From Brevibacterium sp. 'Marine' (GTDB taxonomy: Bacteria > Actinomycetota > Actinomycetes > Actinomycetales > Brevibacteriaceae): a stretch of DNA of 64,000 nucleotides. Below are positions 47,774-55,483 of the stretch, piece after piece; position 1 is the first letter of the stretch; each line of letters starts with the position of its first letter. The notes beneath the pieces were generated by a model, which did not search any database, was not told the origin of the DNA, and worked only from the letters and a program-made list of their open reading frames with translations. A program made the translations under genes and the position numbers. Location: NCBI RefSeq assembly GCF_012844365.1, contig NZ_CP051626.1, positions 3,844,001 through 3,908,000 of the forward strand. The letters are read 5' to 3'.

Positions 47774-48355
47774 TCACTTCTTCTCACGCGGGAGGCGGCC
47801 GAGGGTGTAGAACTCCGGGTTCGGGAGCATTCCGGAGATGTGGGCCATGCGGTTGGACAGCCCGAAGAAGCCGGTGATCGCGGCGATGTCCCAGGCGTCT
47901 TCGGCGTCGAATCCGTGGTCGGCAAGCCTCTGGTGGTCGGCGTCTCCTACGGCCCACGGCTCTTCGCAGACCTTCACGGCGAAGTCGAGCATAGCCATCT
48001 GACGTGGGCTGATATCAGCCTGGCGGTAGTTCGTGGCGACGACATCGGCGATGAGCGCGTCCTTCTGGAAGATCCGCAGCATCGCCCCGTGCGCGACGAC
48101 GCAGTAGAGGCAGTGATTGATCGCCGAGGTGGCCACGACGATCATCTCCCGATCGGCTTTGGTCAGGTTCCCCGTCTCCTTCTCCATGAGCGCGTCATAG
48201 TAGGCGAAGAAGGCGCGGAATTCGTCCGGTCGGCGGGCCAGGGCGAGGAAGACGTTGGGCACGAAGCCCGACTTCTCGGCGACCTCGAGGATCTGGGTGC
48301 GGATGTCATCGTCGACGTCGTCGATGTCAGCAAGTGGGTATCGCATATCACTCAT
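47774..48355 (-). CDS. AhpD-family peroxidase-related protein
   Basis: 193 residues with the carboxymuconolactone-decarboxylase/AhpD fold. The redox-active CxxC with its histidine is 'INHCLYCVVAHGAML' near residue 85, and 'LTKADREMIVVATSAIN' is the conserved helix before it. The C-terminal part 'DAWDIAAITGFFGLSNRMAH' completes the fold. The protein resembles the 'peroxidase-related enzyme' group. ATG at 48355; the frame runs further upstream without support. It is the first gene of the operon with the aminotransferase. Confidence 0.87.
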   Translation of the reverse strand: MSDMRYPLADIDDVDDDIRTQILEVAEKSGFVPNVFLALARRPDEFRAFFAYYDALMEKETGNLTKADREMIVVATSAINHCLYCVVAHGAMLRIFQKDALIADVVATNYRQADISPRQMAMLDFAVKVCEEPWAVGDADHQRLADHGFDAEDAWDIAAITGFFGLSNRMAHISGMLPNPEFYTLGRLPREKK

Positions 48356-48519
48356 GCTAGCCCGGGTGGCTCGGGCTGCGTCGAGCCCTCTCGCCGTGAG
48401 GGCAGGTGGCGGTGTGCGCCCGTGAGATGCCCAGACGGAGCGGTGCGAGCGATACAGTGAAGGCGTCAGGTCCGTCCCGGCTTCCGCCGCAGGCCGTTCG
48501 CGCATCGAAGGAGATCACC

Positions 48520-48825
48520 ATGACCGCAGACAATGCAGCAGACACCGGTTCGACCGGCGAGGTCCAGCTCGACAACGGCGTATTCCGGGTGACCAAGTGG
48601 ACGATCCGGCCCGACGGCGTCATCCCGATGCACAAACATGAGTATGAGTACGTCGTGGTGCCGATGGTCACGGACACGATGCTCGTGCGCAATTCGGATG
48701 GCACCGAGATCCGTGCCGAACTCGAGGCCGGAGTCTCCTACACACGCCCGGCAGGGTCCGAGCACGAGGTCTCGAATCCCGGAGGCAGCGCCGACGTCGT
48801 CTTCGTCGAGGTCGAACGCCTCTGA
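48520..48825 (+). CDS. Small cupin-domain protein
   Basis: 101 residues, a single cupin barrel. 'PMHKHEYEYVVVPM' gives the two His and Glu metal ligands of motif 1, and 'RPAGSEHEVSNPG' gives the motif 2 His. AAGGAGA at 48508-48514 fixes the ATG at 48520. Single-domain cupins bind small molecules or catalyse simple metal-dependent steps; function here is unknown. Confidence 0.85.
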   Translation: MTADNAADTGSTGEVQLDNGVFRVTKWTIRPDGVIPMHKHEYEYVVVPMVTDTMLVRNSDGTEIRAELEAGVSYTRPAGSEHEVSNPGGSADVVFVEVERL

Positions 48826-48861
48826 GGCGGCGGGCGGGCACTCCGTGAGGAGGAATCAGCC

Positions 48862-50343
48862 TCAGCGAGTGGGGATCTCCCACGTATGGACGGGCTTGCC
48901 GGTCGCCTGGTTCGCCACATAGGCGTCCATCATCGCCGTGATGCCCTCAACGCGTTCGGGTGAGTCCTGTCGGCTTCCGGGAGCGAGGCTCTCGAGGGCT
49001 TTCAGCTGCCAGGTCGCACCGTTGATGCGGCGCTCGGCGCGGCCCTCGATGATGGACATGTATTCGTCGATGACGTCCTTGTCGATGTTCAGTCGCGCCA
49101 GTCCGCGCCTGGCCTGAGGCGCAAGCACATCGGTGACGAGGTCGGCCACGCCGATGCGCCCGATCTTCGGCCACGTCACGCGCGCCTCGATCCCGTCCTT
49201 GGCACAGGCGTTGAAGTTCTCCTCCGCCTCGGCGAACGACATCCGCGACCACACGGGACGGTTCTCACCGACGAGGAACTCGGCCAGTCCGTAGTAGAAT
49301 GCCGCATCGGCAACCATGTCGACCGGGGTCGGGCCGGCCGGCAGCAGCCGGTTCTCGACACGGATATGGGCGCCGCCGTCACCGGAGTTGTAGATGGGCC
49401 GGTTCCACCGCCACACGGTGCCGTTGTGCAGATTGAGTTCGAAGAGCTTCGGAGCGTCGGCGGCACGGAATTCGACGAAGTCCTTGATCTCCGGCAGCAG
49501 CGGCGGGAAGTAGCGGACGTTCTCCTCGAAGAGGTCGAAGACGCTGGTGATCCACCGTTCGCCGAACCATACGCGGGGTCGCACACCCTGGTTGACCAGT
49601 TCGGGTGTGCGGGTGTCGATGGACTGCGCGAAGATCGGGATCCGGGATTCGTGCCACAGCTTGCGGCCGACGAACAGCGGCGAGTTCGCTGCCATCGCGA
49701 CCTGCGCCCCGGCGATCGCCTGCGAGGCGTTCCACGCATCGGCGAACCGGTTCGGCGCCACCTGCAGGTGCAGCTGCATCGACGTGCAGGAGGACTCCGG
49801 AGCGATATCGGCGAACTCCGCCTTGTACCGCTCTTCGCGACCGAGTTCGATGCGGACGTACTCGCCGCGGGCGTCGATGACCGAGTTGCTCAGCGCCTCG
49901 TACCGGTTCTCCTCGGTCATCCACTTCTCGTCGGTGAGGAACTCGGTGGTCAGGGTCGGCAGGGTACCGATCGACACCGCCTTGAGTCCGTCCTCCTCGG
50001 CGGCCTTCTGCGCTTTCTCCAGGCGGTGGGCGACACCGGCTTCAAGTGTTTTGAGGCCACGGCCCGCGACCTGAAGCACCGGGTGGTTGAGTTCGAGGTT
50101 GAACGCGCCGATCTCGGATTGGTACTCGTCATCGAGTCGGGCGAGCACTTCCTTGTTCCGCAGGCTCGGCTGATTGCCGTCGCCGACGAGATTGAGCTCG
50201 AGTTCGAGCCCGATCGTGCCCGCCGATTTGAAATCCGCATGGCGAAGGTAGGTATCGAAGAGCTCGAGATTCTCTGCGAGCTTCTCTCGATACAGTGTGC
50301 GTTCTTCCGGCGTGTACCGCTTCGAGCTGACTGCCTCACCCAT
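48862..50343 (-). CDS. Glutamate-cysteine ligase family (GCS2-type) protein
   Basis: 493 residues. 'GTIGLELELNLVGDG' carries the Glu-rich ATP/metal-binding motif of carboxylate-amine ligases, and 'SSCTSMQLHLQV' and 'LNLHNGTVWRWNRPIYN' are further GCS2-type signatures. The enzyme would link glutamate to an amine; in actinobacteria such proteins may make gamma-glutamylcysteine for ergothioneine (EgtA) or act on other amines. No egt genes are nearby, so the acceptor is unknown. Start ATG 50343 at the conserved N-terminus. It is divergent from an M20 carboxypeptidase gene across 149 bases. Confidence 0.8.
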   Translation of the reverse strand: MGEAVSSKRYTPEERTLYREKLAENLELFDTYLRHADFKSAGTIGLELELNLVGDGNQPSLRNKEVLARLDDEYQSEIGAFNLELNHPVLQVAGRGLKTLEAGVAHRLEKAQKAAEEDGLKAVSIGTLPTLTTEFLTDEKWMTEENRYEALSNSVIDARGEYVRIELGREERYKAEFADIAPESSCTSMQLHLQVAPNRFADAWNASQAIAGAQVAMAANSPLFVGRKLWHESRIPIFAQSIDTRTPELVNQGVRPRVWFGERWITSVFDLFEENVRYFPPLLPEIKDFVEFRAADAPKLFELNLHNGTVWRWNRPIYNSGDGGAHIRVENRLLPAGPTPVDMVADAAFYYGLAEFLVGENRPVWSRMSFAEAEENFNACAKDGIEARVTWPKIGRIGVADLVTDVLAPQARRGLARLNIDKDVIDEYMSIIEGRAERRINGATWQLKALESLAPGSRQDSPERVEGITAMMDAYVANQATGKPVHTWEIPTR

Positions 50344-50492
50344 AGGACAAGCAAACCACAGACGGCTGGGTTTGTGCGCGGTGATCTCCGTCCCGCATCC
50401 AGGCACACATCTGGTGCCGTCACCGGTCATGCATCGATCGCACCATCCGGACACCGCGGGAGACGGCAACCGGCCTTCCGTAGACTCGCACC

Positions 50493-51665
50493 ATGACTTC
50501 CACCACATCGCCGTCGCCCCAGCCCGCTGACTTCGTCGAACAGGCGAAGCGACGCCTGCCCGACATGCTCGCCGACATCGAACGGGTCATCTCCCTCGAG
50601 ACCCCCTCCCACGACAAGGCGGCCGTGGCCGCAGGCGCTCGGGACTTCGCCGCGCTCCTGGGGGACCGCCTCGGCGCCGAGGCGGAGCTGCTCGATGTCG
50701 ACGGCACCACCCACGTGCGCCTGCGCTTCGGCACCGGCCCCGCCCGCGTCGTCCTGCTCAACCATCAGGACACGGTGTGGCCGCACGGCACGCTCGAACG
50801 TCTCCCCTTCTCCACCGAGGACGGCATCCTGCGCGGTCCCGGCAGCTTCGACATGCTCACCGGGGCGATCATGAGCGTTCACGCGACCGCGATCGTGGCC
50901 GACCACCTCGGCGCGGGCGGACTGGACGGTCTGTCGATCCTCGTCACCGGTGACGAGGAGATCGCGTCGCTGACCTCCTCGGATCTCATTCGCGCCGAGG
51001 CGGCCGAGGCGAAGGCCGTGTTCGTCATGGAGGCGAGCGCCGGCGGCGCGCTCAAACTCGAGCGCAAGGGCACGAGCAACTACGTGCTGAAGTTCACCGG
51101 CAGAGCCTCGCACGCCGGCCTCGAACCGGAGAAGGGCATCAACGCAGGCATGGCCCTGGCCCTGACGCTTCCGTTGATGGCGGGTCTCGCCGACGCCGAG
51201 GCGGGGACGACGGTGGTGCCGACCGTGATCAGCGCGGGGACGACGTCGAACACTGTGCCGGCCGAAGCCCGGGTGGACATCGATGTGCGCGCCCGGACGG
51301 CGGCCGAGCTCGAACGCGTGGATGTGCAGATCCGTGAGTTGGCTGCGAAGCCGCAGGTGGAGGGCTCGACGACGGAGGTGCTCGGCGGGATCAACCGGCC
51401 TCCGTTCGAACGGGAGCAGTCGGCTGCGCTCTTCGACCGGGCGACGGCCCTTGCGGGCGAACTCGGGCTGCCCGCGCCGCAGGGAGTGTCGGTGGGCGGA
51501 GCCTCGGATGGGAACTTCACCGCCGGTGACGGCATCGCCACCCTCGACGGGCTGGGCGCCGTCGGCGATGGGGCGCACGCCGAACACGAACACGCCGTCA
51601 TCGACGAGATCGCCCCGCGCACCGCTCTGCTGGCCGCCCTCATCGCCGATCAGCTGCAGGGCTGA
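50493..51665 (+). CDS. M20 family metallopeptidase (glutamate carboxypeptidase-like)
   Basis: 390 residues, a two-zinc exopeptidase. Metal ligands visible in order: His in 'LLNHQDTVWP', Asp in 'GSFDMLTGA', Glu pair in 'VTGDEEIASL', Glu in 'VMEASAGG' and His in 'DGAHAEHEHAVIDE'. 'SHAGLEPEKGINA' marks the lid domain. The family trims C-terminal glutamate or N-acyl groups. It lies divergent from the GCS2 ligase, which suggests make-and-break roles on gamma-glutamyl or glutamyl compounds (inference). Confidence 0.88.
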   Translation: MTSTTSPSPQPADFVEQAKRRLPDMLADIERVISLETPSHDKAAVAAGARDFAALLGDRLGAEAELLDVDGTTHVRLRFGTGPARVVLLNHQDTVWPHGTLERLPFSTEDGILRGPGSFDMLTGAIMSVHATAIVADHLGAGGLDGLSILVTGDEEIASLTSSDLIRAEAAEAKAVFVMEASAGGALKLERKGTSNYVLKFTGRASHAGLEPEKGINAGMALALTLPLMAGLADAEAGTTVVPTVISAGTTSNTVPAEARVDIDVRARTAAELERVDVQIRELAAKPQVEGSTTEVLGGINRPPFEREQSAALFDRATALAGELGLPAPQGVSVGGASDGNFTAGDGIATLDGLGAVGDGAHAEHEHAVIDEIAPRTALLAALIADQLQG

Positions 51666-51739
51666 GGCGGATCGGTTGCCTTTCGCTGCCGCCGACCAGT
51701 CCCGCTGCCGACAGTGCGCCGGGGGCGGCCCTCTCCGCA

Positions 51740-51799
51740 GTTAAGTGGGGCCAGATTGCCGGATTCGAGCCGAAAATGTGCAATCTGCGCCGACTTAAC
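51740..51799. repeat. Long imperfect palindrome, family shared with 2820-2875
   Basis: Arms GTTAAGTGGGGCCAGATTGC (51740-51759) and 51780-51799 pair at 17 of 20 positions around a 20-nt centre. The arm core AAGTGGGnCCAGATTG is the same as in the palindrome at 2820, showing a dispersed family. It lies between the convergent M20 and FkbM genes. Confidence 0.75.
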
Positions 51800-51808
51800 C
51801 GGTGGTAG

Positions 51809-51877
51809 CCGCGGTTCGGCCGGCGGTAACCGTGGTCGCGCACACCGCGGTTCGGCCAGTGGTAACCGCGGTCGCGC
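51809..51877. repeat. Two 33-bp direct repeats
   Basis: The unit starting CCGCGGTTCGGCC at 51809-51841 recurs at 51845-51877 with three or so differences. It follows the palindrome at 51740 and precedes the end of the FkbM gene. The unit itself has CGCGGTT/AACCG symmetry. Confidence 0.75.
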
Positions 51878-51884
51878 TCGGCGG

Positions 51885-52946
51885 CTAGTCGACCGGGTAG
51901 CCGCTGGCACGCATCTGATCCGGCGACTTCAGCGTGAACAGCCAGTCGCGCAGGTGCGCATCGGGCCGGATCACCGTCCGTGCGTACAGTCGGTCTTCGC
52001 CGACGAGATAGTAGTGGTAGCCGTGCTCGCCGAGGTGACTCATGAGTTCTCGTGGCTTCGCGCGGTCGAAGAGGACTTCGCACAGAATGTCCGGACGGAA
52101 GGTCGAGAGGAATTCCCGCCCGTGGGCGAGGACGTCGTTCTCCCCGCCTTCGACGTCGATCTTCACCGTCACGCGCGGCGTCTCGCCCCGTCCCGAACCG
52201 TCGGGGAGGCCCTCCCCTGGCTGCGACTGCGTGTCTCGGTCCGGCACTTCGGCCAGCACCTCGGGCAGGAGGGCGTCGAGGGAGGTGAAGCGCACCTCGG
52301 CGTCGGAGTCGAAGTGCATGTCCGAGGAGTAGAACGACGGCAGCGCCGATCCCCCGTCCCCGATGGGCACCTTCATCCAGGTTTCGGGACTGCCGACACC
52401 GGTCGGGTGGACGGTCACGCGGGTGTTGAAGCCGTTGCGGTCGATGTTCTTCTCCGCGCCGGCGACGACAGCCGGGATGATCTCGAAGAGGTGGGCGCGC
52501 ACATTCTCGTTCGCCGCGAGGACGGCCATGGTGAAGACCCCGGTGTAAGCGCCGATGTCGAGGAAGACGTCCGCATCCGCACTGAGCGTGACCATGAGAT
52601 CGAGGGCGAACGCGTCTTCGGGTTCGGTGCGTCGGCCCTTGCCCCAGTAGAACTCCTTGGCGATTTCGCAGCGGAAGGGTTCGACGAGGACGAAGTCCGC
52701 TCCGCCCGCTCGTCCGCCGGCTCGTCCGCGCACCTCGGTGAGTTCGATGGGTGCTGGGAGGCGACCGATCTTCAGCCCTCTGATCCGGGGCGCGATCGTT
52801 CGCAGCAGCGGGTGGAACGCCGGTTGAGCGAGGGCGGTTTTGACCGGCAGCTTGAGGCCGAACCAGGACTGTCTGCGTGCGGTGAGAGTGCGCAGGTGGT
52901 CGTTCACGACGGTGGCCCCCTTGCTGACAGGAAGACTTTTGTTCAC
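51885..52946 (-). CDS. FkbM family methyltransferase
   Basis: 353 residues. The SAM motif I is 'FLDIGAYTGVFTMAV' near residue 130, and the FkbM signature 'VKIDVEGGENDVL' lies near residue 265. An N-terminal 90 residues carries a Gly/Arg-rich stretch ('VRGRAGGRAGGADFVLV'). FkbM enzymes O-methylate sugars or natural products, but no biosynthetic cluster surrounds this one. It is divergent from the N-acylamino acid racemase-like gene. Confidence 0.85.
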   Translation of the reverse strand: MNKSLPVSKGATVVNDHLRTLTARRQSWFGLKLPVKTALAQPAFHPLLRTIAPRIRGLKIGRLPAPIELTEVRGRAGGRAGGADFVLVEPFRCEIAKEFYWGKGRRTEPEDAFALDLMVTLSADADVFLDIGAYTGVFTMAVLAANENVRAHLFEIIPAVVAGAEKNIDRNGFNTRVTVHPTGVGSPETWMKVPIGDGGSALPSFYSSDMHFDSDAEVRFTSLDALLPEVLAEVPDRDTQSQPGEGLPDGSGRGETPRVTVKIDVEGGENDVLAHGREFLSTFRPDILCEVLFDRAKPRELMSHLGEHGYHYYLVGEDRLYARTVIRPDAHLRDWLFTLKSPDQMRASGYPVD

Positions 52947-53116
52947 ATTATCAATCCCCGGACCGCCGCTCCAGGGTTTCTTTCCCGGAGGTATTGCAAT
53001 GAGGCTCCAGAGTCCTTCCCGACCTGAATCGCGATACTCGCCTCCTCATTGCGGACCGCTGGCATAAGGTGGAAGCGAAGACCCATCCGCCCCGTTGCGA
53101 AGCAGGAGCCCGGCAC

Positions 53117-54241
53117 ATGAAGCTCAAGTCATTCACTCTCCACCAAGTCTCAATTCCTCTCGTCACCCCGTTCGAGACCTCGTTCATGCGGGAGACGGAG
53201 AAGGACTGCTACCTCGTCGAGGCGGTGTTCGACACTCCGAAGGGCGAGATCACCGGGTGGGGTGAGTCCGTCGCGATGATCTCCCCGCTCTACTCCTCCG
53301 AATACGTGGCCGCCGGCATCGACGTCACCCGCCGCTGGCTGGCACCGCTGCTCTTCGACGTCGAGGACCTCACCGCGGAGACCGTCGGGTGGCATCTCCG
53401 CCACGTCATCGGCCACCCGATGGCGAAGTCCGCACTCGAGATGGCCGTCATCGAAGCTCAGCTGAAGCTCAACGACCAGTCGTTCAAGGACTACTTGGGC
53501 GGAGTCGTCGATACGGTTCCCTCGGGCGTATCGGTGGGCATCCAGGATTCCGTCGAGGAGACCGTCAAGGTCATCGGCGACTACCTCGACGAGGGGTACG
53601 CCCGGATCAAGCTGAAGATCAAACCCGGCAAGGACATCGCCCCCGTGGCCGCCGTGCGCAAGGCCTTCGGCGACGACTTCGGATTCCAGGTCGATGCCAA
53701 CGCCGCCTACACCCTCGTCGACGCTGCTCATCTGCGGCGCCTCGACGAATATGGGCTGCTCCTCATCGAACAGCCCCTCGGCGAAGCCGATATCCGCCAG
53801 CATGCGGAGCTCGCGAAGCTCATGGACACCCCGATGTGCCTTGATGAGTCGATCGTCTCCGCCGAGGCGGCCGCGGACGCGATCATGTTGGGAGCCACCT
53901 CGGTGATCAACATCAAACCCGGACGAGTCGGAGGGTTCATCGAGGCAAAGAAGATCCACGATCTCGCCGCCGCCCACGGCGTCGCCGTGTGGCACGGCGG
54001 AATGGTCGAAACCGGCCTGGGGAGGGCGGCGAATGCGGCGCTGGCATCGCTGCCGGGCTTCACCCTGCCCGGCGACATCTCCGGCTCGAACCGCTTCTTC
54101 CATGAGGACATCACCGAGGAGATCCTCATGTACGACGGCAAGGTCGATGTGCCCACCGGCGTCGGCTTCGGCGTCTCCATCGACCCGGCCAAGCTCGAAC
54201 GCTTCCGCACCGAATCAGTGGAGATTCTGCCCGGGCAGTGA
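53117..54241 (+). CDS. Enolase superfamily: o-succinylbenzoate synthase / N-acylamino acid racemase
   Basis: 374 residues, muconate-lactonising-enzyme subgroup. Catalytic and metal residues visible: KxK in 'ARIKLKIKPGKD', Asp in 'QVDANAAYT', Glu in 'LLIEQPLGE', Asp in 'CLDESIVS', and the second Lys in 'INIKPGRVGGF'. This set is shared by MenC-type OSBS and N-acylamino acid racemases; no other menaquinone gene is nearby, so the racemase role is favoured. GCAGGAG at 53102-53108 precedes ATG 53117. Confidence 0.87.
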   Translation: MKLKSFTLHQVSIPLVTPFETSFMRETEKDCYLVEAVFDTPKGEITGWGESVAMISPLYSSEYVAAGIDVTRRWLAPLLFDVEDLTAETVGWHLRHVIGHPMAKSALEMAVIEAQLKLNDQSFKDYLGGVVDTVPSGVSVGIQDSVEETVKVIGDYLDEGYARIKLKIKPGKDIAPVAAVRKAFGDDFGFQVDANAAYTLVDAAHLRRLDEYGLLLIEQPLGEADIRQHAELAKLMDTPMCLDESIVSAEAAADAIMLGATSVINIKPGRVGGFIEAKKIHDLAAAHGVAVWHGGMVETGLGRAANAALASLPGFTLPGDISGSNRFFHEDITEEILMYDGKVDVPTGVGFGVSIDPAKLERFRTESVEILPGQ

Positions 54242-54303
54242 TCGGAGTCCCGCCGAGGCGACCCGCCCCTCACCGGCCACCGACCGAGGAAGGGCGGGCC
54301 GCC

Positions 54304-55212
54304 TCAGTCGTGGGTGTGGGTCTCCTCGGCGGCGTCCTTCGCCCGGTCGAACTGGAACGTCGAGTGTTCGATCGCGATCTTGTGGTGTTCCGTCAGGCAC
54401 TCCTGCAGAGCCTTGAGGATGCGCGGAGCATGCCCGTCATAGAAGCATTCATCGGCGAGAACGACATGAGCGGTGAGCACCGGCAAGTTCGAGTCGATGC
54501 GGGTGATGTGGAGGTCGTGGACTTCCTGCACATGCTCGACCGCCTCGAGATGCTCGCGGACCTTGTCCAGATCGAGCTCCTTCGGTGCCTCTTCGAGCAG
54601 GATCGACCCGGTCTCGCGCAGGATGGCGAACGCCCGCGGGACGATGAGCGCCGCAATGACCAGGGCAGCCACCGCGTCGGCGCGCTCCCACCCGAAGAGC
54701 CAGATCGCCAGAGCTGCGAGAATCACAGCCACGGAGCCGAGCGCGTCGGCGATGACCTCGAGGAACGCCGCCTTGAGATTGAGGGAGTCTTCCTTCGATG
54801 AGCTGAGGATGACGATGGAGACGAGATTGCCCGCGAGACCGATGGCGCCGAAGAGCAGCAGGCCCGGCCCGGGCACCTCCGGCGGGACGAAGAATCGCCG
54901 GATGCCTTCGATGAGACTGTAGACGCCGAGCCCCAGCAGCAAGGTCGCTTGGGCGCCGGCCGCGAGCACTTCCGCCCGACGGAACCCCCAGGTCTTCTGT
55001 CCGCCCGTCGGTTTGCTGACCAAGCTCGCCGCGAAGAGCGCGATGCCGATGCCGATGAGATCGACAGCGTTGTGACCGGTGTCGATGAGCAGCGCCAGGC
55101 TGCCCGTGACGACGGACCCGATGAGTTGGAAGACGAAGATCGTCGCGACGATGCCGAAGACGATCCTCAGCTGCCGCCGTGAACCCGAACCATGCGCGTG
55201 ATCATGAGCCAT
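54304..55212 (-). CDS. Cation diffusion facilitator (CDF) metal exporter
   Basis: 302 residues, six transmembrane helices and a cytoplasmic C-terminal domain. 'LALLIDTGHNAVDLIGIGIA' holds the HxxxD half of the zinc site and 'AAFLEVIADALGSVAVI' the second half (D rather than H at one position). His-rich ends 'AHDHAHGSG' and 'EETHTHD' support zinc handling. GAGGAGGT precedes the ATG at 55212. An AT-rich dyad upstream suggests metal-responsive control. Confidence 0.92.
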   Translation of the reverse strand: MAHDHAHGSGSRRQLRIVFGIVATIFVFQLIGSVVTGSLALLIDTGHNAVDLIGIGIALFAASLVSKPTGGQKTWGFRRAEVLAAGAQATLLLGLGVYSLIEGIRRFFVPPEVPGPGLLLFGAIGLAGNLVSIVILSSSKEDSLNLKAAFLEVIADALGSVAVILAALAIWLFGWERADAVAALVIAALIVPRAFAILRETGSILLEEAPKELDLDKVREHLEAVEHVQEVHDLHITRIDSNLPVLTAHVVLADECFYDGHAPRILKALQECLTEHHKIAIEHSTFQFDRAKDAAEETHTHD

Positions 55213-55242
55213 AGATACCTCCTCGACTCAACACATTAACAT

Positions 55243-55262
55243 ATGCACATTTATTTATGCAT
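55243..55262. promoter_or_regulatory. Candidate ArsR/SmtB-type operator upstream of the CDF gene
   Basis: A 20-bp dyad at 55243-55262 begins ATGCA and ends TGCAT, with AT-rich symmetric positions between. It lies 31-50 bases upstream of the exporter's ATG, in a markedly AT-rich patch. ArsR-family zinc sensors bind AT-rich dyads of this size. Which regulator binds is an inference; the nearest ArsR gene is at 45.06 kb. Confidence 0.45.
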
Positions 55263-55314
55263 CTGATCGGCCCCGACGAAGAATCGGAGCCACCCGACCC
55301 CGCCTGTGTCTCCT

Positions 55315-55366
55315 GCGGGTGGATCCACCTCGAAATCGTTCGGGAAATCGAGGTGGATCCACCCGC
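55315..55366. repeat. Perfect 19-bp palindrome
   Basis: Arms 55315-55333 and 55348-55366 (core CGGGTGGATCCACCTCGA) are perfect complements around 14 bases. Each arm also contains the self-complementary GTGGATCCAC. There is no T-run, and it is about 100 bases from the start region of the CDF gene and 118 from the flotillin stop, so its role is not obvious. Confidence 0.8.
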
Positions 55367-55417
55367 GGGACACATCACCGCCCGGCCAGTCGGCACCGTC
55401 GCGCTCCATGCACGAAA

Positions 55418-55445
55418 CGGCCGCCGAGGAAGTCCTCGGCGGCCG
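55418..55445 (-). terminator. Hairpin downstream of flotillin gene
   Basis: CGGCCGCCGAGGA (55418-55430) pairs perfectly with 55433-55445 across a 2-base loop, 39 bases beyond the flotillin stop. It is GC-rich without a U-tract, as is common for actinobacterial terminators. The arm contains CCGCCGAGG, near the dispersed 9-mer. Confidence 0.6.
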
Positions 55446-55483
55446 CTGTCTGCGTGATGCGGGCGCCCCGGCACCCGCTGCTG

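Noticed and set aside
48862-50343. Naming the GCS2 ligase egtA
   Set aside because: No other ergothioneine genes are in the window and the acceptor cannot be deduced.
53117-54241. Naming the enolase-superfamily gene menC
   Set aside because: Catalytic residues fit both OSBS and N-acylamino acid racemase and no other menaquinone gene is nearby.
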